Shown in pieces: positions 28,909 to 38,839 of a DNA stretch of 64,000 bases. Under the pieces are notes generated by a model that saw nothing but the letters and a program-made list of their open reading frames with translations, searched no databases and was not told the origin of the DNA. The position numbers were made by a program, and so were the translations under genes. The stretch comes from Rachicladosporium sp. CCFEE 5018 (lineage: Eukaryota; Ascomycota; Dothideomycetes; Cladosporiales; Cladosporiaceae), in NCBI GenBank assembly GCA_002077045.2, contig KZ111159.1:248001-312000 (forward strand). Direction: 5' to 3'. Each line of letters begins with the position of its first letter. Position 1 is the first letter of the stretch.

Positions 28909-31290
28909 ATGTACAGTCGTCTAGTCCAGGTGGGGCAGTTGTCATCGAGAAAGAGCTTCAAGAGAGCCAGCACATTGGGAGGCGATAATTTGGTGCTGCT
29001 TTCGGCACATTGGGGTCGCCCCATTGAAGCTCGAACAACCCGGCGATCGTTCCACGGATCATACGCGACTACGATGGCTTCGACGTCACAGCCTGTTCTA
29101 CTCTCCAACCGCTGCAACGGTTCAAAGAGCCCTTACGTACGACATCATGCGAACGACCCGACCGCATGGCAGCTATGGGGTCCGGACTCCCTTGAGCTCG
29201 CGAAGACCTCTAACCGCCTGCTGTTGCTTAGCATCGGTTATTCTGCCTGCTATTGGTGTCACGTGATGCAGGCTGAGAGCTTTCAAGACGCCGGAGTAGC
29301 TAAGTTATTGAACGAGAAATTCATTCCAATCAAGGTGGATCGAGAGGAACGGCCAGACATCGATCGCCAGTACATGGACTTCCTACAGGCGACGACAGGT
29401 GGCGGAGGATGGCCGCTGAACGTCTTCGTCACGCCAGATCTACAGCCGATATTTGGAGGAACGTACTGGCCAGGGCCAAAGAGTGAGCGCCTGAGACCAG
29501 GCGCGGGCTTCGAGGATATTTTGAAGAAAGTGGCTGAAGCGTGGGACGAACAAGAGGAGAGCATACGCAACAGTGGTAAGAAAATCGCAGCACAGTTGCG
29601 AGACTTCGCAGCAGAGGGCTCGCTAGGTGGGCGACAAGCAGGCGATGGGATAGGTGAGGGCGAGGAGGACAATCTGGAGCTCGACCTGCTCGAGGAGAGC
29701 TATCAGCACTACAAGCCTCGATTCGACGAGGAATCTGGAGGCTTCGGCGGCGCGCCCAAGTTTCCTACGCCCACGCATCTTGGCCAACTCCTCCGACTTG
29801 GATCGTTTGGTGCAGAGGTGACGGAAGTTGTCGGAGATGATGAAGTCGCAGACGCGCGGAGAATGGCATTGAAGACGCTCGAAGCTATGTTCAAGGGAGG
29901 GATCAAAGATCAGATTGGACATGGACTCTCGCGATACTCAGTGAACCGAGAATGGGGACTCCCGCATTTCGAGAAGATGCTGTATGACAATGCTCAACTG
30001 CTGCCATTGTATGTGGACGCGTGGCGGATCACGCAGAAGCCTCTGTTCCTTGAAGCTGTGAACGATATAGCGACGTATCTCAGCTCACCACCGATGGTGT
30101 CAGAGCTTGGTGGCATACATGCGAGTGAGGATGCGGACTCGCTGATCTCCAACGATAGTCATGAGAAGCGCGAAGGTGCGTTTTACGTGTACATGTATGA
30201 GGAGTTGAAAGCGGTGCTGAGCTCAGAAGAGCTAGAGATTTGCATGCCATACTGGGGCATTAAACAAGAGGGCAACATTGATCAACGGTACGACGCAGAA
30301 GGTGAGCTAAAAGGGCAGAACACGCTTTGCGTCCAGCTCGAGATTAGTGAGCTAGCGGGCAAGCTTAACGTTGCTGGGAAGCTCGTTCAAGCGCGCATCG
30401 ACTCCGCCCGAAAGAAGCTGCTTGACTACCGCGACCGAACTCGGCCCCGACCAGCCCTCGACGACAAGATCGCGACAGCCTGGAACGGACTCGCAGTAAG
30501 CGGCCTCGCAAAGGCAAGCACAGCCCTCCACTCCACCTCCCCCGAAGCATCCTCCACCTACCTCACCACAGCCATCAACGCCGCAAGCTGCATCAAGACC
30601 CACCTCTACGACAGCTCCGCCCACACCCTCCGACGCGTCTACCGTGAGGGCCCAGGCGACATACACGGCTTCGCAGACGACTACGCGTTCCTCGTAGCCG
30701 GCCTGCTAGATCTCTACGAAGCGACCTTCGACAGTAATTGGCTAGCTTGGGCTGACGAGCTTCAACAATCGCAGATCAAGCAATTCTGGGATCCAGCACG
30801 GCATGCTTTCTTCTCGACGCCAGAGCATCAGGCTGATATCCTGGTGCGGACGAAAGACGGCATGGATAACGCTGAGCCTTCGGTCAACGGTGTGAGCGCG
30901 AGTAATTTGTTTAGGCTGGGAAGTATGTTGAATGACGCGAAGTATGAGAAATTGTCGCGGCAGACTGTTGCTGCTTTCGAGGTGGAGATTGGGCAGCACC
31001 CGGGGTTGTTCAGTGGGATGATGAGTTCGATTGTGGCTGCGAAGTTGGGATGCAGAGGGTTGATGGTTGTTGGTGTGGGCGAGGAGGCAGAGGCCGCGGT
31101 GAGGAAGTATAGGGAGGGTGTGTTTCCGACTATGACGATGATTAGGGTCGGGAACGGAGCTGAAGATGGGTGGTTGAAAGGAAGGAATGACCTGTTGGCG
31201 GACACTGACGGAGATCGGGAAATGGTGCAGCTTTGCGAGGGAGGTGTCTGTAAGCTGTTAGATGCCACGTCGATAGAGACGCTCAGTTGA
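28909..31290 (+). CDS. SPATA20/YyaL-type thioredoxin-domain protein
   Basis: Intronless, 793 aa from ATG 28909. The DUF255 thioredoxin-like domain begins at about residue 60 with SPYVRHHANDPTAWQLW and has the CxxC in YSACYWCHVMQ. It continues with FIPIKVDREERPDIDRQYMD and GGWPLNVFVTPDLQPIFGGT, all highly conserved in this family from bacteria to humans. A six-hairpin glycosidase-like barrel follows (GHGLSRYSVNREWGLPHFEK, DDKIATAWNGLAVSG). The first 50 residues are rich in Arg and Ser without acids before SYATTM, which fits a mitochondrial presequence; starting at the Met at 29074 would give the bare conserved protein. The exact biochemical role of the family is not settled. Confidence 0.9.
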   Translation: MYSRLVQVGQLSSRKSFKRASTLGGDNLVLLSAHWGRPIEARTTRRSFHGSYATTMASTSQPVLLSNRCNGSKSPYVRHHANDPTAWQLWGPDSLELAKTSNRLLLLSIGYSACYWCHVMQAESFQDAGVAKLLNEKFIPIKVDREERPDIDRQYMDFLQATTGGGGWPLNVFVTPDLQPIFGGTYWPGPKSERLRPGAGFEDILKKVAEAWDEQEESIRNSGKKIAAQLRDFAAEGSLGGRQAGDGIGEGEEDNLELDLLEESYQHYKPRFDEESGGFGGAPKFPTPTHLGQLLRLGSFGAEVTEVVGDDEVADARRMALKTLEAMFKGGIKDQIGHGLSRYSVNREWGLPHFEKMLYDNAQLLPLYVDAWRITQKPLFLEAVNDIATYLSSPPMVSELGGIHASEDADSLISNDSHEKREGAFYVYMYEELKAVLSSEELEICMPYWGIKQEGNIDQRYDAEGELKGQNTLCVQLEISELAGKLNVAGKLVQARIDSARKKLLDYRDRTRPRPALDDKIATAWNGLAVSGLAKASTALHSTSPEASSTYLTTAINAASCIKTHLYDSSAHTLRRVYREGPGDIHGFADDYAFLVAGLLDLYEATFDSNWLAWADELQQSQIKQFWDPARHAFFSTPEHQADILVRTKDGMDNAEPSVNGVSASNLFRLGSMLNDAKYEKLSRQTVAAFEVEIGQHPGLFSGMMSSIVAAKLGCRGLMVVGVGEEAEAAVRKYREGVFPTMTMIRVGNGAEDGWLKGRNDLLADTDGDREMVQLCEGGVCKLLDATSIETLS

Positions 31291-31591
31291 TGGTCATTCT
31301 CATCCACGGCCAACATCTCGACTCTTACGTCGGCTCACCCGCGACTGTGCGATTTAACAGGTGCGTAGCTGAGTGGCTTCATTGAACTCGATAGCCGTCT
31401 ATGGAGTCCCTCTCGGACTCTTCCGTGATACCTACCGAATGCCTCATTGCGTCGACGACAAACTATGGTGCGCCGGCGAAAAACGTAGCACAATGGGTAT
31501 CTTCGTGCATGTGACGCCGATCGCCAATAACCCCAAACTCCTCGCTAAAAATTGACAACGCTGTCCGCAGGTCCTGAACCCCCGAATAGTC
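31291..31591. other. Spacer between convergent genes
   Basis: It lies between two convergent genes. A plus-strand frame without ATG (31373-31552) contains NSIAVYG and DTYRMPHCVD, echoing the small frame at 19349-19573 (DTYRIPVCV) and a frame near 48650 (DSMAVYG). Otherwise nothing is seen. Confidence 0.35.
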
Positions 31592-32584
31592 TCACTGCTT
31601 CAAGTGACGACGATCTAGGTCAAGATCGTCGTGCATCATGAAGTCGCTCATGTTCTGCTCCATCCAAGCCCACGTATTTTCATCGCGAGGCACCGGGTCA
31701 TGTTTGAAAGGGTTTTCTTTCACGAATGCGCTGACGTTCTGGTAGTTACTCGCTTTGGAGATGTACTTCGCCACCTGGGCAAGCACTTCCACACCTTGGT
31801 CATCCTCGTTCCACACCATCTCCCTGATCTGGACGAGGTTGTGTGGCTCGCTCGCTGCCTTCTCGAGCGAGTCGTCGATCAAGAGGGTGTTGAACTGATC
31901 CCACTGGCCCCCAAAACAGGTTGACTGTATATTCGGGTCTGCCCACAATCTAGACAGCTGCTTGTAGACTTGAGGATTCTGCCAATAGAGGTCTCCCAGA
32001 TCAAGGTGCTTGCGGTTCCACATGGCAACGATACGATTGTACCACTCCATCAGGTCGTCGTTATTTGCGCGAGACTTTACTGCATCGCCCTCCGGGAAGA
32101 AGATCTTGCTTAGCATCGCTGTCACTGACTCAGGAGTTGCTGAAGACCACTGATTTGACTTAGTATCACACCTGAAATGCTCAGTCAGAGAAGTACTTAC
32201 GATGACCACCTTGTGGCGATTGAACAGGTACTCCAGGAACTTGTCTAAGTGTGGACGGAGTTTGACGTGCTGACGATTCTTCGGATGCCTGGAGAGCAGG
32301 GTTCCATTCAGGTCCAGAACTATCAATAGTGGGACCGGGCGCCCGATGTGTTTTGCTGACATGGAGGCTTTTACATTATAGCCTGTCATGCGCGGAGGTC
32401 GGGGAATGAGTGGTAGTCTGGGATCCTCTGGTAGACCGTTAGCATTGTCACTAGGAAGCAGTGAGCGCGTGCTGGATGGCAGGAGGGTGGGTAAACTCAC
32501 TACGTGTCATGCCTTTGCCATTCCTCGTGTTGCTGCGCGTAGTAGGCTTCGATCTCGTTGGCAGCTTTGGCCCATCCTGCGCGT
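31592..32584 (-). CDS. FCP1/NIF-type HAD phosphatase-fold protein (5' end unresolved)
   Basis: Minus-strand exons 32584-32501 (5' limit uncertain), 32450-32201 and 32149-31592. The 51-nt intron 32200-32150 is a multiple of three, so the unspliced frame looks open; splicing restores KVVIWSSATPESV, the FCP1-homology motif. The 50-nt intron 32500-32451 restores WQRHDTYDNANGLPEDPRLP. The HAD motif I reads LDLNGTLL, with Asn at the second Asp position, which in many HAD phosphatases is the acid/base; this suggests reduced or altered activity. Motif III/IV region: LLIDDSLEKA. The upstream exon encodes AGWAKAANEIEAYYAQQHEE. I could not find a convincing first exon, so the initiator is unknown. Family call is good, substrate unknown. 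Confidence 0.75.
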
Positions 32585-33293
32585 CTGAAAGCTGCTTAGT
32601 CCATGGCTTCTTCGAGTGTGTCGGCTTGAATGAGGCAGCAGTGGAGTCATATGGTAAGGGCTGTTTCTTTGGCAAATTGGGTTGCTGCAATAGCCTTGAC
32701 ATGCGCTTCGTCAAATCCTCCATCATTGCCCTAATCACCACACATAGGCTTGACATGGGAGGAGAAGTGAAGCCAATAAACATCGGTGTAGAACACCTCT
32801 TGGCATGAACTCTAAATTGAGAGGCAGTCACGCAGGAGCGCCAAGAGCGCAGTATGCCGTTATTTATAAGCGCTCCTTGCAACATAAAATGCTCATGAAG
32901 CTCTCCGATCCATCTACGATGGTCCAGCGCTACGATCGACTTAGCTGGCGCAGTTGTATCGCTACTGTCATACCCTGGAGAGTAAAGATGATATGGTCCA
33001 ACATCGTCAGGTCGCATTGGCTGTAGTGCATATCTCTCCCAATCGCGTCGCGAGATCACCGCTTGTCGTGGTATGACATAAAGTTGCTCAAGCAGTGGCA
33101 GTGGAATGCTGAGAATAGTCTGTCTCTCCGAGTCACCCAAGCTTCTACTCGCGCGGTCTCATGCCCGGATCCGCAATCGCCCCCATCGTCGTCCACTCAC
33201 GCAAACCCGTGCTTCGAGTACTTCCAGAAGCTTGACCACAGCACCGTGGAGAACCCATGTGGAACGAGGGATAGAGAGGACTTCTTGAGCTAG
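32585..33293. other. Upstream region of the FCP1-like gene
   Basis: It should contain the missing first exon(s) of the FCP1-like gene. A minus-strand frame runs through 32451-33140, but its 3' part is in the wrong phase for the confirmed exons. One candidate start is the ATG at 32703 (MSRLLQQPNLPKKQPLPYDS), which would need an intron I could not define. Confidence 0.35.
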
Positions 33294-33866
33294 TCAAGGA
33301 GCAGGCGCATCGGCAGCATTGAGGACAATACAAACATACGCATAGCAGCCAACATAGTGGATCAAGGCAATAGTTCCCCCCCTTCCCAGTACTGAGACAC
33401 TTCGATCGTACAGATGACCTGGTAGAGCGCCCTTCTTGTTTGCCAGGTAATCCGCGACATCGTAAGCAACTGAACACTCCTCGTTTAGACCCTCGGGTTT
33501 CCTGGTCGCTTTGATCTGCCCGATCTGCGTCTCACTGAGACCTGCCTTTGCAGCAACGGCACTATGAGCGTATAGCTCGTACGCGGCTCCGAATTTGACT
33601 CCGCAGACAAGGATCGCGATTTCCTTTGCGTCGGCCGGGAGAGGCAGCTTGCCCAAAATTAGTGCTTGTCTGATCATTGCGCCGCCAGCTTCGGGTGACG
33701 ACAAAGCGAAAGGAAATGGTCCGAGCAGTGCGCCGGTGTTGTCAGCCCATTGGAAAAGATCGCCACTTGGCCCAAAAGCTTGTTGGGCGATGGCGGTCTG
33801 TTCATTGTGAGTCTCTAGTTGGTCGGGCTGTAGCTTGTCTGATGGGAGGGGAGGGAAGCGCGACAT
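33294..33866 (-). CDS. Carboxymuconolactone decarboxylase / AhpD-like protein
   Basis: A single exon of 190 aa, ATG at 33866. The all-helical CMD fold is indicated by ALILGKLPLPADAKEIAILV followed by CGVKFGAAYELYAHSAVAAK, with Glu and His of the E-x-x-x-H motif, and by AYDVADYLANKKGALPGHLYD. The only cysteine near the active region is in LVCGVKF; the CxxC of true AhpD is absent, so a peroxidase role is unlikely. Fungal relatives often act in aromatic or secondary metabolism as lactone decarboxylases or unknown enzymes. No metabolic cluster surrounds it. Confidence 0.85.
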   Translation of the reverse strand: MSRFPPLPSDKLQPDQLETHNEQTAIAQQAFGPSGDLFQWADNTGALLGPFPFALSSPEAGGAMIRQALILGKLPLPADAKEIAILVCGVKFGAAYELYAHSAVAAKAGLSETQIGQIKATRKPEGLNEECSVAYDVADYLANKKGALPGHLYDRSVSVLGRGGTIALIHYVGCYAYVCIVLNAADAPAP

Positions 33867-34391
33867 GGTTGCTGGGAGGTGACGTGGAGAATATAGCTGC
33901 TGGAAATGACCGATAATATCGCTGATAGCTGATGAACAACAGAAGGACTGGAGCTCTTACTCAAAGCGATTCAGGCAGAGCTGAACTGCATCCTTGTCCT
34001 TACCACCCTCGGCTGTCACTCGCATCACTCCTTGATCGTCTACAGTAAGCGGTGCAGTCCCGTGATCCTTTGCGCAGCTCCGCTTATCGCAATGCGTTGT
34101 TGATGCGACGGTCGATACCCCTACGCCGACATTTTAGTGATGATGCGGTTGGTCTAAGATGAGGAATTGTGTAGTCCATCAACCGATTTAAATGAAGATC
34201 AATGGCTCTGCAATGCACGGGCCCTCACCCAACTAGCTTCACCCATAACTTATCGCGTGCCATTGCTCTTTCCCGAGTCACTGGATAGTCTGTCTCATTG
34301 TACGCTTCGCTGTTCGTTCTTCGCTGCTAACTGAGGGTGGAGTTTGGGCGTCACTTGAACAGGACATAGACAAACAAACACAATCGCGGAA
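33867..34391. other. Divergent promoter region, CMD-like / GGC1
   Basis: About 525 bp between outward-facing genes. AT-rich TTTAAAT near 34187 and TGTCTCATTG before GGC1 were noted. Nothing coding is supported. Confidence 0.4.
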
Positions 34392-35421
34392 ATGTCACCG
34401 ACGCTTCCGGTGCCGAAAGGCCTGGCCAAAGACCAGAAGAGCGAGTCCACCGCAGCCCGAGTACTCGGTGCCGGTAAGCATATCTGCAACTCAAATCGCA
34501 TAGACTCAAGGATTGACACAGCTTAGGGTCCGCTGGTATCGCCGAGCTCGCAGTCTTCCACCCAGTCGACACAATTGCCAAGCGACTAATGTCCAACCAG
34601 GGCAAGGTCTCATCAGTATCCCAGTTCAACTCTGTCATCTTCAAATCGCACGCCCAAGATCCCGTCGTGAAGCGATTTTTCACGCTATTTCCTGGTCTCG
34701 GCTACGCAGCTGCATACAAGATCCTCCAGCGAATATACAAATATGGCGGCCAGCCATTCGTTCGGGACTACCTATCGCAACACCACGGCGATGTCTTCGA
34801 TCGGACGTTTGGACGAGGCAATGGAAAGGCGATGATGCACGCGACGGCTGGAAGCATAATCGGGATCGGCGAGATCGTATTGCTACCGCTAGATGTGCTG
34901 AAGATCAAGAGACAGACGAACCCGGAGGCCTTCCGAGGACGAGGTGTATTGAGGATTGTCGCAGATGAGGGATTTGGACTGTACAGAGGATGGGGCTGGA
35001 CAGCAGCGCGGAACGCGCCTGGTTCGTTCGCGTTGTTCGGAGGATCAGCTGCGGCGAAGCAATACTTCTTCAAGCTGGAGGATTACAACAGCGCAACATG
35101 GTTCCAGAACTTCGTTGCTTCAATCGCTGGATCCTCGGCATCGCTGCTAGTTTCTGCGCCGCTGGATGTCGTCAAGACGAGAATACAAAATCAAAACTTT
35201 GAGGTGAAGGAGAGCGGAATCCGGGTTATCAGCAACATGGCACGAAATGAGGGTTTCTCGTCGTTCTTCAAGGGACTCGTCCCGAAGCTGCTGATGACTG
35301 GGTAAGTGCTAAGTGTGAATTGAAGGATCCTTCGGCGGCTAACACAGTGTACAGGCCCAAGCTCACATTCTCATTCTGGCTGGCGCAGACGTTGATCCCG
35401 GCATTTAACAAAGTGCTGTAG
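34392..35421 (+). CDS. GGC1: Mitochondrial GTP/GDP carrier
   Basis: Exons 34392-34473, 34527-35301 and 35355-35421 (two 53-nt introns) give 307 aa. It is a mitochondrial carrier family protein of the inner membrane that exchanges matrix GDP for cytosolic GTP and affects iron homeostasis. The sequence closely follows yeast Ggc1: GSAGIAELAVFHPVDTIAKR, then FTLFPGLGYAAAYKILQRIY, IGEIVLLPLDVLKIKRQTNP, RGWGWTAARNAPGSFALFGG and VSAPLDVVKTRIQNQNF. Three PxD/E-x-x-(K/R) signatures are present (HPVDTIAKR, LPLDVLKIK, APLDVVKTR). There is no cleavable presequence, as expected. The last exon encodes PKLTFSFWLAQTLIPAFNKVL. Identification is strong. Confidence 0.95.
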
Positions 35422-37186
35422 GTGATGCGATTCACCTAGCCATTGCGCACAAGCAAGCGATTTTTCAACGCGATGTGATTCCAGCGCATGGCGTTCCGGT
35501 CAAGACCTCTATTTGGGCCATGCACATACGGAGCATAGAGGCGATCACCACTCTGCTTTTGCTACGAGATTTGGGAGGAGACTCGAGCCATGGGTCAGTA
35601 GCTTGGACAGTTCTCGGCGACAGTGTCAAGTATGGGTGGTGGCTTCGACTTACATCACGCCGCCGAGACATCAGGCTTGAGGCTCTGACGGCCCTGCATC
35701 TTCGGGATGTGGATGTAGGCAATTCAGACAAAGCACACCGGGGAACAGTGAGATGGTGCACATTAGCAGTCGGCCGTTCTCTCCTCCACCCGATGTTTAG
35801 CACTAAGATCTTACTTGAGTCGGCCCATTATTTCCTATCACGTGCTTTGGTCGTGCGGCTGCGTGGGGGCCTCTGCTTAGCGTGCGGTCAAGTATATGCA
35901 ATTTGCCAAACCCGTTCTACTGCGTGACTTCATTGCTGAACATTTGACTGTGGCTGATGACCTCGATCTTATGTTACACCGCATGACATCTCCACATCCC
36001 ATCACAGCAGTACTTCCGATCACGGCGCTGCGCTCGAGCGCAGAACGTGTGGCTCACGAGACGCAGGGATTCCGCCCATGGCTTCGGCGCGAACGCGTGT
36101 GGAGCTTGTACCACTCTTCACCTTTCACATCTTCGGTACTGTCTCGTCATGTTTGTTGCGACCGCTGAAGTCTGCTACACTCTCATCTGTCTTCCGCTTG
36201 CCAGGTTAGGGAAAGGCATTTCATCTCACTGCCGAGTGGGGAGCTCAACAGCTTCGTCACCCCGCTTGAAGTCCTCGAGGACTTCATGTCGGAGGCCAAT
36301 TGTCCTCCACAACCCGCACTATGGTCTGCTGCTCGGAGGCCGTGACTGCACCGCAGATCTCCCTGCCTACTAGCGCTGATTTACGCAAAGCCAACCAGGA
36401 ATCTGCGAAACGCTGTATGGTGCCAGCAGGGCGCCCTTCTTCTGACCAACCAGAACCCTCAACGATCACTTTAGGCTGAGGAGGATCACTAACTGATCCT
36501 ATCACTCGCCAGCGCTGCACTGAGTCGCCCGCAGTACTTGCAGCCACACGCTTCTGTCGTGACTGTGCGGTAATAGCAACTGCCACTACCTCTACGGACT
36601 TCTTAGCTTGGCACGGCAATGAAATACAGCGGTATGCAAGTGCGCCACATATCCGCCTCAGAAGGCTACCCTGCTTTAGGGATCTACATGGCGTACATAA
36701 GCTTACCACCAAACGGTGAATGCTCGCCGGCTCTGCAAGTCATGCTGCAGCCGCTTACAGGTCTCGTACTGAGAGCCTCCTCGGCAATCTTACGCAAGTG
36801 GTGCCACATTCCCACCATGTTACCTTTCAGCCCCATCCTTCCCCAGGATCTGACTGACTGCTGTTGGCTTGGCCGCCCTGCATCGATGTTACTAGTCATG
36901 ATCGTCACTGTCGACGCTGGCGCAGGTACGTAGGTGTCGACCTTGGCCTTATGACCGCGGCTTCGATTGGTATGGCTGTACTGCTCAGACGTCATTGACA
37001 GTCGGGTGGTGGAGTGACTATGGCGACGTGAGGTGACTATAGGATTCGGGTAGGTATAAGTGTAGGTGGCTTTCCTGATCAATGCTCGAGGGTATATCGA
37101 CATCTTCGAACGCACTGAGCAGCCTGCAGTCAGCAGATTAAATCGGACTTTCATCTTTTCTCTTTCCGCTTTATCATCTCTCAAAC
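35422..37186. other. Long intergenic region without recognised genes
   Basis: About 1.76 kb between GGC1 and the GH43 gene. The longest minus-strand frame (36284-36712) and plus-strand frame (35475-35924) have no domain or codon pattern that I recognise and overlap other frames. No terminal repeats, transposase motifs or tRNA signals were found. The GH43 promoter must lie at its right end (a TATAAG at about 37053). Confidence 0.45.
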
Positions 37187-38239
37187 ATGCTTCTCAGCCT
37201 CGCCTCAGCTGCCTTTGCTGGCCTGCTAATCACTTCGACTACTGCTCTGCCCCTAGCAAAACGAGACTTCACCGGCCCAGTCATCACAACCGACTTCCCC
37301 GATCCCTCGATCATCAAAGTCGGCGACACCTGGTACGCCTTTGGCACCCAGTCAGTTTACGACTATACCAACGTCAAGATCCAACTCGCCACCTCCACAG
37401 ACTTCGTGAACTGGAGCTTGCAAGCCGGCTACGACGCTCTCGGGAATTTGCCCTCATGGGCCGAGGCCGGTCAAGTCTGGGCTCCAGATGTGTTCAAACG
37501 CGCAGATGGCAGCTTTATAATGTACTTCTCCGCTACGACGACCACGGCAGGTAATGGAGCGTATCATTGCTTTGGCACTGCAACGAGCAATAACATTGCT
37601 GGTCCCTACTACTCAAACACTGATACCCCGTTCGCCTGCCCGACTGATCAAGGTGGCGCGATCGATGCGAGCGCATTCCAGGACGTCGATGGGTCGCTGT
37701 ACGTGTTGTACAAGATTGACGCGAATTCCATGGGGCATGGTGGTGTCTGCGGCAACACTGTCGATCCGATCGTGTCGACGCCTATCATGATTCAGAAGGT
37801 GGAGGCAGATGGCACGACGAAAATCGGCGATCCGACGGAGATCCTGAGCAATGGGCAGTATGATGGTCCTCTTGTTGAGGCACCGAGTATGGCACGCAGT
37901 GGTGACGGGACGTACATTCTGTACTTCAGCAGCAATTGTTACAGGTACGCATACAGTTCATTCACGAGTCAATCGGGACCTACTGACACTCCCCGAAGCA
38001 CCGACAGCTACGATACCTCATACGCCACCGGCCATAGCCCTACAGGGCCATTTACGAAGGCACAGTATCCGCTGCTGGTCACTGGCACGAATGGCGTGTA
38101 TGGACCTGGTGGCGCTGACATTGACGTTGACTCGTCGCATATGGCTTTCCATGCGTACGTCACGAAGGGTGATGTGGGTGGTAGGCGGGCAATGTACACT
38201 GCACGAGTGCGGTTTAGCGGAGGGATGGTGAGCTTCTAG
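37187..38239 (+). CDS. Secreted glycoside hydrolase family 43 enzyme
   Basis: Exons 37187-37944 and 37999-38239 give 332 aa. The 54-nt intron (GTACGC donor, CTGAC branch, GAAG acceptor) is a multiple of three; splicing gives SSNCYSTDSYDTSYATGHSP, which is the GH43 pattern, whereas the unspliced frame adds 18 odd residues. A signal peptide (MLLSLASAAFAGLLITSTTA) ends before a KR site at about residues 25-26. The GH43 catalytic triad is visible: Asp in TTDFPDPSI, Asp in IDASAFQDVDG and Glu in LVEAPSM. Likely substrates are arabinan, arabinoxylan or related plant polysaccharides, but the subfamily cannot be settled by eye. Confidence 0.9.
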   Translation: MLLSLASAAFAGLLITSTTALPLAKRDFTGPVITTDFPDPSIIKVGDTWYAFGTQSVYDYTNVKIQLATSTDFVNWSLQAGYDALGNLPSWAEAGQVWAPDVFKRADGSFIMYFSATTTTAGNGAYHCFGTATSNNIAGPYYSNTDTPFACPTDQGGAIDASAFQDVDGSLYVLYKIDANSMGHGGVCGNTVDPIVSTPIMIQKVEADGTTKIGDPTEILSNGQYDGPLVEAPSMARSGDGTYILYFSSNCYRYAYSSFTSQSGPTDTPRSTDSYDTSYATGHSPTGPFTKAQYPLLVTGTNGVYGPGGADIDVDSSHMAFHAYVTKGDVGGRRAMYTARVRFSGGMVSF

Positions 38240-38839
38240 GGAGCTATCAAATGTGGCTTGAGGGTGGTATGAGAGGCGGGTCAGTGGATGTGGTTTCTTT
38301 GTGTTCGGCTCAGCGTGGCGTCTGGGATCGTTGGAGTATGGCGGTGAGGGGATGGTTCAAACCCGGGTTCTGTGAAAATGCAGCTATTGCTGATTACCAG
38401 TGCTGGTCTGTATGGGTGTAGACAATATTCACGCAAGACAGTGGCCAATGAGCGGGGACGTTCTCAATCGTTTCCATTCGCTATTCACTTCCGCTGTCTG
38501 GCTCCCTTGCCTGCAGCACGGATTGAGCGCTTCTGCTTCGCTCTTCGTATTCGTGCCGATCAATCTCCAATCGTAGGCCCGATATGACGTTTGCCTGAGA
38601 CCGTGGATTCCACAGCGTCAACTCGCCAAAAGCTGTTGACCACTCAGTATCGCATTCGAGTATCAGCGCCATGTGTCTCGCATTGCAGCTAATAGCCTTC
38701 GTCAAGTCAAGAGCCCGCGGTCGTACACTTGCACCGCGGTATCCCTCCGGAAAGCCGCAGCCCCGGCCCGAGACATACCTCACTCTTCCTTCAACTCCAC
38801 TCCAGGCTTCTGCTCAGTCTCAAAGTGGGCCTTCAACGT
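38240..38839. other. Spacer between convergent genes
   Basis: Six hundred bases between the GH43 stop and the stop of the large GTPase gene. GGTTCAAACCC near 38354 resembles a tRNA B box, but no acceptor or T stem can be formed. Nothing else is seen. Confidence 0.4.

Noticed and set aside
32451..33140. A 229-aa minus-strand frame upstream of the FCP1-like gene
   Set aside because: Its 3' part is out of phase with the exon that splices correctly into the FCP1 domain.
36284..36712. A 142-aa minus-strand frame in the long spacer before GH43
   Set aside because: No family pattern, no splice or promoter support, and overlapping frames on the other strand of similar quality.
38341..38380. GGTTCAAACCC, a tRNA B-box-like sequence
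   Set aside because: No T stem, acceptor stem or A box can be formed around it.
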